Source of the DNA: CAWBAT01 sp046331665
Lineage (GTDB): Bacteria; Acidobacteriota; Terriglobia; Versatilivoradales; Versatilivoraceae
Direction: 5' to 3'
DNA: 64,000 nt
Assembly: GCA_046331665.1 (NCBI GenBank)
Contig: JAXLQK010000015.1
Coordinates: 62,001-126,000 of the forward strand
This document shows positions 31,049-39,174 of the stretch, piece after piece. The notes beneath the pieces are model-generated. The model worked only from the letters and a program-made list of their open reading frames with translations. It searched no databases and was not told the origin of the DNA. Within the stretch, counting starts at the first letter, position 1. Each line of letters begins with the position of its first letter. A program made the translations under genes and the position numbers.

Positions 31049-33220
31049 GTGTTCAAGAGGCGCAGACATTATTCCGTACTAATAACACTTGCTCTGCTTG
31101 TGCAGACTTCGCTCCCACCATTGATGGGTAATATCGGCGGGGCCCTGCGTGCAGAAGGTTCCGCTTCAAGTCAAACCCCGCAGTCTGGATCAACCGTCCA
31201 AGTGTATGTCTGCGTCCCCCAGGATCTCGTGCGCGACCAGGCGTGGGACAAGCCTCCATCCGGAAGCAAAATGTCTAATTTCAAAGATCTCTTTGCGGAG
31301 TATATCCTTGCCCACGGAAAAGCAGGAGTACAGTATCGGGTCAAACCGCACGCCTTTGAAAATTATGACCCATCGGCTTCTTATACGCCTTATGCTGGTG
31401 CCTGGTTGGAAGAAGTCAGCGCGAATCAATCCTGTCCGTCAACCAGTGAAGCTTACGCCATTCATGTGACGGTCCCAGCTGGCTCTCCAGCGGCTGCCGA
31501 GCAGGCTTCCCGTGCACCACTCGATCCCAAGCAATATGGCTCGCTCGCACAGAAATGCAACGCTCTGGCGGCCGCTCCGGACGATCCCAAGGGGGAGGGC
31601 CCCGGTGTGAGCTTGGATCAAATCAACCTGACCGAAGCCCTTCCCGCCTGCGAGCAGGCAGCGGCGCAACAACCGGTTATCCCCCGTTCTGTTTATCTTT
31701 ATGCCCGAGTCCTTCAAGCGGCGAAGAGATATCCCGAGGCTACAAACCAATACTTGATCGCCGCTCAAGCCGGTGACCCTTTGGCAGCGATCGATTTGGC
31801 CGGTCTCTACTTCGAAGGAATCGGTGTCCCAAGAGATTACCAGCAGGCAGCCAGGTTTTGTCGCCAATCCGCCGATGCGGGTGTCCCGGAGCGGCCTACC
31901 ATCTGGGTTATCTCTACCGAGAGGGTCTGGGTGTCCCCAAAGACTACACGGAGGCTGCCAAATGGTTTATGAAGTTGCTGAGAGGGTGGCTTTCCTGATG
32001 CCTATGCCGAAGCGGGAAAGCTTTACATCCTGGGTACGTCACAAGACTTTTCCAAAGCTGCCGCCTGGTTTCAGAAGGCAGTGGAGCAAAAGTCTGGATT
32101 GGGAGCGCTCAATCTCGGCTTGCTTCATGAGTACGGGAAAGGCGTTCCACAAAACTTCGCGACAGCCGAGGAACTATACCGGCAAGCGGCGGGAAAAGGG
32201 ATGCCTCACGCAATGTATCGTCTCGGCGTGATGTATCAGAACGGCGAAGGCGTTAGACGCGACGATGTCGCGGCGGCCAAATGGTTTTACGAAGCCGCCA
32301 AACTAGGGCATGCGGACGCTCAATCAGAGTTGGGCTACATGTTCTACAACGGACTGGGAACAAAGCAAGACTATCAGAATGCCTTTGCGTGGTACATCCA
32401 AGCCGCTCAAGCAGGCGTCGTCTTTGCCGAGAGCTCTGTGGCTTCTATGTATGAGCGAGGTGAGGGAGTCAAACAAGACGAGGCGGAGGCAGTTGCCTGG
32501 TTTCGCAGGGCTGCCGATCAGAATGATCCCTTTGCCATGACGCAACTGGCCGTGCACTTCCGGCAGGGCAGTGGCGTGCCATGGAGTGAGGCCGAGGCCA
32601 TGCAATGGTTTCGAAAAGCGGCCGATCAGGGTTATGCCTCCGCAGAGACCTCGTTGGGCTATGGATACATGGCCGGGCTGGGTCAAGGTGCTGGCCAAGG
32701 TCAACAAGACTACAGACAGGCAGCCTATTGGTTCGATTTGGCTGCCAGGCAAGGGGAAGGCTATGCACAACTCAACCTGGCGATTCTTTATGAGAAAGGC
32801 TGGGGGGTAAGTCAAGATCTACAGAAGGCGAAGGGATTGTATTTGCAGGCGGCCCGTAGTCCGATCCCAGAGGTGGCGAACAACGCCAAAGAACTGGTTT
32901 CGACTGGACCGTTTGCTGTATCGGGACCCAGTACCCCTTCCGCTTCTCCTCTGTCTCGCCAACGTGAAAACAGTTCAGATTGGGTGGAGCCTGTCATAGG
33001 CATCGGCTTGGTGATAGGCGGGGCTTGGGCCTTGGCGAATCTTTTAAGCGGGCCCAGCACCAGTACTCATGATGCCGCCCCAACTACCGGTGGCACCGCT
33101 CAACAGTCTGACTATAAAGACTACGTTGCCGATGCCATTCAGAACAATATCGCCAGGAAACAGCTGCGCGCGAAACTGCTGCTCAGGAAGATCGTCTACG
33201 TTGTTAATGCGATGTGGTAA
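31049..33220 (+). pseudogene. Exported Sel1-repeat protein with extra N-terminal domain, two frameshifts
   Basis: GTG start at 31049 after GGAGGGG. Leader (SVLITLALLVQTSLPPLMG), then the domain shared with 28926: YVCVPQDLVRDQAWDKP and FAEYILAHGKAGVQYRVK (residues about 45-135). The entry motif CNALAAAPDDPKGEGPGV with INLTEALPAC follows, then about ten Sel1 repeats. The frame changes near 31885 and 31980; from 32081 it is open to the end. A hydrophobic segment (IGIGLVIGGAWALANLL) lies about 75 residues before the stop, followed by a Thr/Ser-rich stretch and a charged tail. With two corrections the protein is about 720 residues. Probably a membrane-anchored exported solenoid like its neighbours. 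Confidence 0.78.
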
Positions 33221-33282
33221 CCATCTCGGTGACTGTAACTAGGACGCAACTTCAGAAGAATAACTCGTCGAGAGGATTCTGC

Positions 33283-33779
33283 ATGGCTCTCATCAACTGC
33301 CCGGAATGTAATGCCCAGGTTTCAGATGCTGCTCCCGCTTGCATCAAATGCGGCTTCCCGTTTGCAAAAGCTGCTGAAATAAATCCACGCCCATCAGCAC
33401 CCTGGACCCCGGTGCGACGGGACGGCGTCTCCCAGAAAGCAATGAAAGGTCGAGGAAACTTGCGCATGCCGGGGCCGATTACATGCGCGGCTATATCCGG
33501 TTCTTCCAGGATGGCCTCATGCTCTATGGTGCTGCCATCGTCATGGAGAATCCCGGGCCCGGTCCTTTTCCTCCCATGACCCGTTCGTGGGGCTCTGATG
33601 ACCACCGGCACAAATGGTCGGTAGAGGGGGATCGCGTCAGGATTGTTTCCCGGAGCGGCTTGTGAGTTATGCAAAAGCTGGACGGTAAGCGCCTGGATTG
33701 GGAAGGTGGCTACAACCAGTTATTTGATTTTACGAGTTTGAGTGGCCGGACTCCTGATCTGTCAAATCTATCCTGTTAA
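33283..33779 (+). pseudogene. Zinc-ribbon protein, frameshifted
   Basis: ATG at 33283 opens INCPECNAQVSDAAPACIKC, a four-cysteine zinc ribbon with CPxC and CxKC knuckles. After about 60 residues the frame changes near 33460; the next frame reads YIRFFQDGLMLYGAAIVMEN then HKWSVEGDRVRIVSRSGL, a small beta domain, and may continue across a stop to about 33779. First of three zinc-ribbon-headed genes in a row here. Function unknown. Confidence 0.5.
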
Positions 33780-34312
33780 CAGCCGGTGGAATACAAGATG
33801 CCGTCACATCCGACATGGGGCAGATTTCAACCCATATACACCAAAACAAGATTTTGATTGAGGGATCATTTAGAGAATGACCTGAAGCCGATGCCTCGAC
33901 CGGCTTTGTGATTAAGGAGAAGAGCCAGGATAATGGCATTGATCAATCGAGACCAAACTGGAGGTTAGACTTTTGAGAAAATTTTGCATGCTAGCCCCTC
34001 TTCTTTATTGGCAATGCACGGTGTCACATTCTCTGAGGACAACGCTGACATGTGGCATGAGAAGAGTGAGACGGATCCGTAACGGATAGTAAAAGGTCTA
34101 CATGTATCGAATCGCCGATCGCGAAATTCTGAGCCTGTAATCTCGTTAACCAGAGCTGCCTAGATTGTCATAGGCTGTGAGAACGGGCATAGCTTTGCCT
34201 TTCAAATAAACAAACCTCCCTTGACGTCACAAAACGATAAGGTCTCGGCAACCACGATTCGGCAGCTTCAAGCCCGTTACCACCAACTTCGACTCCCGAG
34301 CTGGAGGGACAA
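33780..34312. other. Gene-free stretch
   Basis: I see no supported gene, terminator or repeat. One frame near 34160-34310 reads IGCENGHSFAFQINKPPLTS, possibly a shifted upstream part of the next small reading frame, but this is weak. Confidence 0.3.
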
Positions 34313-34516
34313 ATGCTGCGGATGCCCCGACAAATCGATCCGATTAACTTTGCGGCTGGCCTGACCCAGGTCGACAAGGCTTTTCTCCGCTACACGCCTA
34401 AGCAGGGGCTCGAAGTAACGCCGGAATTTACTGTGACCGGTGTGAAGAATCACTTCGCCAAACATTGCGCGGCCTGTGGATGGGACTATGCGAAGGCTGT
34501 CCGCGAAGTGCAGTGA
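34313..34516 (+). CDS. Small hypothetical protein
   Basis: 67 codons; GGAGGG lies about 9 bases before the ATG. The sequence includes AFLRYTPKQGLEVTPEFTVT and NHFAKHCAACGWDYAKAVRE, compatible with a real protein or the C-terminal part of a longer frameshifted one. A CAAC pair and one more His/Cys are the only potential metal ligands. No family recognised. Confidence 0.35.
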   Translation: MLRMPRQIDPINFAAGLTQVDKAFLRYTPKQGLEVTPEFTVTGVKNHFAKHCAACGWDYAKAVREVQ

Positions 34517-34582
34517 GACTTCAACTTGATAAAGGGGTGCGAGGAAGTGGCCAGTTAATCATCCAGCCAGCAAGTGAAAGTC

Positions 34583-34719
34583 CTAGCAGGTTGCTGAAAA
34601 ATTCCCTTGTAGCGGCGCTCTGTGAGCGTCGTCGTTTAGCAAGTGATTGAATTTCGGCGGTCATAGACCGCCGCCATACCCCGCTCTTTGGTCGACCGAG
34701 TTCTTCAGCAACCTCCTAG
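34583..34719. mobile_element. MITE-like element with terminal inverted repeats
   Basis: Ends aggttgctgaaaaattc and gagttcttcagcaacct are near-perfect inverted repeats, and CCTAG occurs directly outside both (34582-34586 and 34715-34719), which may be a target duplication. Inside are the gcggcgctctgtgagcgtcg and ggcggtcatagaccgcc hairpins. Related to the 11685-11834 element. Confidence 0.65.
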
Positions 34720-34732
34720 TCATGGAGAAACT

Positions 34733-35306
34733 ATGTTTTGCAACTATTGCGGTAAACCCAACCCGACGGTGCTGCCTTCTGTAGCTTTTGTGGAAAAGGC
34801 ATTGGACAAGCATCATCGGCGAATCTCTTCCTCGAGCCAGCGAAAGTTTAAGGCCGGCGCCGGAGCGACTTCCAGCCCCTCCACAGATTGTCGATACGGC
34901 ATCTGCAATTGCCAGCGGTGGGACCCTCACTCAAAACGCACGGGCGGAGTTTGTCGCTGGACTTACCAGTGAGGTACGGCGCAAAATTGAAGAAAAGCCT
35001 TACATTTGGGCTGGTGTCACTTTCATCGCCGCCGTGGTGGTGTTGGCAGGAATAAACAAGGTCCTGGCGTTGGTAGTGGCCGTCGTCGGAGCTGTCATTG
35101 TTTTTACCTTGGTAAAGAACTCCCTGGAAAGGCAGTATCTGCATCCCATTGCGACCTACAGCGACCAAATGCTGGTCACTCGCTACAATGAAATGAAAGC
35201 GGACCGCCGAGCGGCGGGCACACGCGCTGCCATTTGGTGGGCCGTGATTCTGATCATTGGAGTCATCTTATTTCTCCTTTGGGCCTCCGCTCATAGGCCC
35301 TCTTGA
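34733..35306 (+). pseudogene. Zinc-ribbon membrane protein, one early frameshift
   Basis: ATG at 34733 with GGAGAAACT upstream. It begins MFCNYCGKPNP; one base is missing near 34770, after which GAAFCSFCGKGIG completes a four-cysteine zinc ribbon. The main frame to 35306 contains two adjacent hydrophobic segments (IWAGVTFIAAVVVLAGINKV and ALVVAVVGAVIVFTLV) and a third at the C-terminus (AAIWWAVILIIGVILFLLW). The architecture, cytoplasmic zinc ribbon followed by membrane spans, is common in bacteria, with unknown roles. It is about 190 residues when repaired. Confidence 0.6.
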
Positions 35307-35353
35307 CTGCCTCATAACGGGGTTTCCGGCTGAATGGGCTGAGAGGAGGAAAA

Positions 35354-36543
35354 TTGTTTTGTAATTACTGTGGCGCCCCTAATCCGGACGATGCCTCATT
35401 TTGCAATCGTTGTGGGAAAGCCGTTATCAAGCCCCCAGCCACGGAATCCGAACCCCCCGAATCTTCCCAAAAAGCGGCCACACCGGCTCCGCAGGAAACT
35501 GCACCCGTGGCTGCAACTAGACAGCCCCCTGCAACTTCAGGGTCTCCCGAAAGAGCCCGCCTTCTCCTGGGCCACTCGCTTACGATTGATTCTTTGGCGT
35601 TCAGCCCCGATGGGCGCTGGCTGGCATCGGCCAGTATCGACAAGACCGCTCGCCTCTGGGATACTTTCCAGGGGCAAGAGCTGAGAAGCTTTACCGCACC
35701 CTTGAACTTTGTTGCGGCTGAGTTCAGTCCGGATGGGCACTGGCTGGCTTTGGCCGCCACCAGCGAATCCTCATCCGACAGGCCTACCCCGCTCAAGAAC
35801 TCCATTACGTTGTGGGATTCGACGGCCCCAAGCGTCATTCGCAGTCTGGCGGGGCACGAAGGACCTGTCTATTTTGTCAAGTTCAGTCCCGATGGGCGCT
35901 GGTTGCTTCCACCAATGGATCCTCGCGCATTTATCTCTGGGACGTCGCCGGAGGACAAGATCACCAAGGTCTTCAAGCATGGCTGGCTCCGTTCCAAGAT
36001 GCTCGGCGGGACGAGGGAGCTTCCGAAGCTTTCAGTCCCGACAGCCGATCTTTGCCACCAGAGCCTGGCCCGTGACGCTGTGGGATGTTGCGACGGACAA
36101 GAAGCACAAATGCTTGGGCAGGAGACTCCGCTAGTCACGTGACGATGTACATTGGCTTTACCCCCGATGGCCGATCATTAGTAGAAGCCAGTGGCAGCGG
36201 CAAAATCCGGATCTGGGATATTGCGAGCGGGACTGAAGCCCGGGTGCTACACTCTCCCCCGAAGCAGAGCGGTGTCACTTACGTCCTCCGCTGCGCGGCG
36301 CTCAGCCCGGATGGGAAATTCCTGGCGGTTTCGACTTATTCGAGTGCGGAACCCTCTGAAACAAGGAACCGGGTAATGCTTTGGGACGTAACAGCGGGTC
36401 GTCCTCTGGGCGGGGTTGTCGCCGATTCTCTGGCACTGGCATTCTCTCCGGATGGTCAATGGCTCGCCCTCGGACACATACAATACGGAGGGGGTCAGAT
36501 ACGGATTTACCGAACATCCGAATTGCGATCGGCTCAGTCGTAG
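35354..36543 (+). pseudogene. Zinc-ribbon plus WD40-repeat protein, frameshifted in the middle
   Basis: TTG start at 35354 directly after GAGGAGG. MFCNYCGAPNPDDASFCNRC is a zinc ribbon; a Pro/Ala-rich linker follows to residue about 70. Then come WD40 repeats: SLAFSPDGRWLASASIDKTA with RLWD, AEFSPDGHWLALAA, VKFSPDGRWLL. The frame changes near 35905 and again near 36060-36140, after which the last blades are open (GFTPDGRSLVEASGSGKIRI, LALAFSPDGQWLALGH) to the stop at 36543. Six or seven blades would make one propeller. It is the third gene in a row to start with a zinc ribbon. The role is likely a protein-binding scaffold. Confidence 0.7.
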
Positions 36544-37245
36544 CCGGGGCCGTTGGTCCCGACACTAGGGCCAGGTGCACGGCTGATTCTGTAGACGCAG
36601 TCTGTGACCACCGAATTGCAATGAATTAGGAATCGCCGACGCTCATAGAGCGCCGCTACAACAGCCTTACTGGAAAAATACTCCCAAAATTGCGAAGACC
36701 AAAAGTCTCATTTGGACAGGCTTAGCCAACGACCGGCTACACGGCGAATGCCGTTTACGGATTCTGGTGGAACGCACGATCCTCGCACCTCCAGAGGAGC
36801 GCGCGGAGAGCCCTCGCTCCACCGTAGGTCCAAACATTTAGAGAGCGGTCGCCGCATCTGCCTCTGCGACATGGATATTTACAGGGACACACCTTCAATC
36901 TGAGGAGATCCCCCAGAGGGGATCAACTTGAGTAGCCAGGGGTTGCGCGCCAGCGCAACCCCTGGAATTGACGCCAACCCGACCTGACCCTGAAGGGGTC
37001 GATTGGAATGGTGTCTATCCATTCAACCCCTTGGGGGGTTGATTCGGGGACCAAGAATTTACGAGGCAGCGAAAGGAAAGTCCGAAGAAACTTGAGTCTG
37101 CTAAAGTGGGCTTGCTCGACAGGATGCCAGCAAGCTGGCATCGGAAGAAAGCGGGAGCAAGCTCCCGCACTCCATAAGAAGCAACAATGTCTTATCGAAT
37201 GCTTCATGAAAGGCAATAGCAGCATCTAACCTAGGAGAGAAAGTC
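36544..37245. repeat. Repeat-rich spacer with composite palindromic element (36905-37045)
   Basis: No gene supported. Contents in order: tagccggggccgttggtccc palindrome (36541-36562); paired-hairpin repeat with gacgctcatagagcgccgct (36630-36660); gtggaacgcacg / gctccacc arms (36768-36824); the composite element 36905-37045 with ccccagagggg, the ggggttgcgc...gcgcaacccc pair and ttcaaccccttggggggttga; then gccagcaagctggc and gcgggagcaagctcccgc (37131-37170). Confidence 0.6.
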
Positions 37246-37261
37246 TTTACGAGGAGGCGCC

Positions 37262-37709
37262 ATGTTCAAGGCATTACCGACGGTCTTCGCTGTGCTGCTC
37301 AAGGGTACCTTGATCGTGTCAACGCTTCAGGCTATGGAGATTGAGAAGTTCGACAAGATGGCGTTGCCAGACCAGAAGGAATACTTCCTCGAGCTATTAG
37401 ACGGCGCTCAAAAAGTTCTGCGGGACGAGGGACATGGTGATCTGGCCGAAAAGGTGGCCAAGCTTTTTACGACTAACGCTCCGGGAAGCAACATCTCGAT
37501 TGGGACGTCACAGTTTTTCATTGCTTTGGCAAAGGCACGCGTAGCAGATCTGGAACGGCTCAAGAAAACCAACAGCGTCAAGACTCGAAGTTGAACATGC
37601 GATGATTTTGACTCTGAAGAAGAATGGCATCGAACTACCCAAAACCTTCATGAGTGTGATGAACGACTTCAAGCCCAAACATCCTTCGAGAGAGGAAAAG
37701 ATGCAATGA
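37262..37709 (+). pseudogene. Small secreted protein, MEI-x-K-x-DKM family, copy 2, one late frameshift
   Basis: Signal peptide (LPTVFAVLLKGTLIVSTLQA), then MEIEKFDKMALPDQKEYFLE, GAQKVLRDEGHGDLAEKVAK and LFTTNAPGSNISIGTSQFFI. The first frame stops at 37594. One base shift near 37580 restores the family C-terminus, RLEVEHAMILTLKKNGIELP then FKPKHPSREEKMQ, ending at 37709. Its stop overlaps the start of copy 3 (ATGA, 37706-37709), so the two are coupled. AGGAGGCGCC just before the ATG is a strong ribosome-binding site. About 148 residues, family and function unknown. Confidence 0.65.
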
Positions 37710-38173
37710 ACTGCCAGGAATACCATCGCTGCAAAGTGCTCCTTTCACTGGTTGCGATTGCAGTCATTGCAGTGTTCACCATGCCGCTAATAGTCGCAGC
37801 CATGGAGATATGGAAATTCGACAAAATGACAGGTCCGGATCAGGATGAATACATTCTCATTCTGGTGCAGGTTCGCAAAAGTTCTTAAAAGATGCAGGGC
37901 GTCCGGATGACGCAGCAAAGATTCACAAACTTTTCACGACCAATGCTGAGAATGGCATCTCGATTGGTATGAACAAATTTATGATGTATTTAGCCCTTGT
38001 CCGAAAGACTGACGCAGATCGACTTTACCGAAAATCCAGGTGCGACCCGCTTGGAAGCAGAACATGTAATGTATATCATGCTCAAACATGAGGATATCGT
38101 ATTACCAAAGAACTTTATGACCGTGGGCAAGGATTTCAAGCCGAAGCATCCACCAAAAGAAGAGAAGAAATGA
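37706..38173 (+). pseudogene. Small secreted protein, MEI-x-K-x-DKM family, copy 3, two frameshifts
   Basis: The start overlaps the stop of copy 2. Signal peptide (LVAIAVIAVFTMPLIVAA), then MEIWKFDKMTGPDQDEYILI. A shift near 37868 leads to FLKDAGRPDDAAKIHKLFTT and SIGMNKFMMYLALVRKTDAD; a second near 38040 gives RLEAEHVMYIMLKHEDIVLP and FKPKHPPKEEKK, stop at 38173. Block order and spacing match copies 1 and 2. The mutual conservation across frame changes argues these are, or recently were, functional genes. Confidence 0.62.
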
Positions 38174-38524
38174 TTGCAGAGGTCTTATGAGTTGCCCGCT
38201 TTGGTGAAGCCAGCTTGCTGGCGGTAAGCTGCGACTATCTGGCGGGCCAAATATGAGGGATAAGGTCCCCCTTCAACGACTGACTACCCAGCCTCAGGCA
38301 TGAAGCGCAGCAAGCTGCCGCTGTCGGTAGAGTCAGAGCTGAAAGCGTGAGCAAGCTCCCGGCACTCCAAATGAAGGCTGCGAACAAACTCACTCGCCAG
38401 GCCCTTGGCGATCTTGGCGTCCTTAGCGGTTCCTGGTTCCGGGTCTTGACAATACGAGTGTGCTCGCTCCATTGGGTGGCTGTGCTTTCCTACATGGAGT
38501 TGCAATCCAAAACATCAGATGTCT
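38174..38524. other. Spacer with degenerate palindromes
   Basis: Contains gccagcttgctggc (near 38210) and gtgagcaagctcccggcactcc (38348-38369), degraded versions of the palindromes at 19879-19920 and 37131-37170. No gene seen. Confidence 0.45.
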
Positions 38525-39106
38525 CTACAAGCTGATCGCTGTCCCCAACGCCTCTAAAAATTTCGCCAGCCAGGCAGGATGGGCCGGCCAAGCCGGCGCG
38601 GTAATCAAATTCTCATCCTTTATGGCTTGATCGAGGGAAATATTCATATATTGCCCTCCCGCCCGATCAATCTCAGGAGCCACTGCCGGATAGGCACTGA
38701 CTTGTTTTCCTTCGACGACGCCGGCTGCCGTCAAAATCTGGGCGCCATGACAAATTGAGGCAATCGGTTTCTTCGCCCTGGCGAAGTGTTGCACAACCTC
38801 CAATACCTTAGGATTCAGCCGCAAATATTCAGGGGCTCTTCCTCCCGGAATCATCAACGCATCATAGCTTTCTAGATTGATCTCATCAAAGGTGGCATTG
38901 AGCGCAAACTGGTGTCCGGGTTTTTCGCTGTAGGTTTGATCTCCTTCGAAATCATGGATCGCGGTTCGAACCTTTTCTCCCGTTTTCTTGCCCGGGCAGA
39001 CGGCGTGGACCTGGTGTCCGATCATCAACAGAGCTTGAAACGGAACCATCACTTCGTAGTCCTCCACATAATCCCCTACCAGCATTAAAATGAGTTTTTG
39101 GGACAT
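38525..39106 (-). CDS. DJ-1/PfpI family protein
   Basis: 193 residues of the class I glutamine-amidotransferase-like fold. It has YDALMIPGGRAPEYLRLNP and the nucleophile elbow ASICHGAQILTAAGVV with the conserved Cys, plus the N-terminal acidic residue (DYVEDYEV) that partners it in this family. Members act as cysteine peptidases, glyoxalase III or deglycases; the sequence alone does not decide among these. The cytoplasmic location is inferred from the absence of a signal peptide. AAGAGGAA lies well placed before the ATG. The glucosidase gene upstream (39175) is on the same strand about 70 bases away. Confidence 0.88.
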   Translation of the reverse strand: MSQKLILMLVGDYVEDYEVMVPFQALLMIGHQVHAVCPGKKTGEKVRTAIHDFEGDQTYSEKPGHQFALNATFDEINLESYDALMIPGGRAPEYLRLNPKVLEVVQHFARAKKPIASICHGAQILTAAGVVEGKQVSAYPAVAPEIDRAGGQYMNISLDQAIKDENLITAPAWPAHPAWLAKFLEALGTAISL

Positions 39107-39174
39107 AAAGAATTCCTCTTCGGGAAATTTTGAATCACTTCACAACACCCCCGCACCTTCCAATGTGTTCCGGC

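Noticed and set aside
37580..37710. Programmed frameshifting in the small secreted family
   Set aside because: The shift occurs at a different place in each copy and no slippery heptamer with a downstream structure is evident; errors or decay are simpler.
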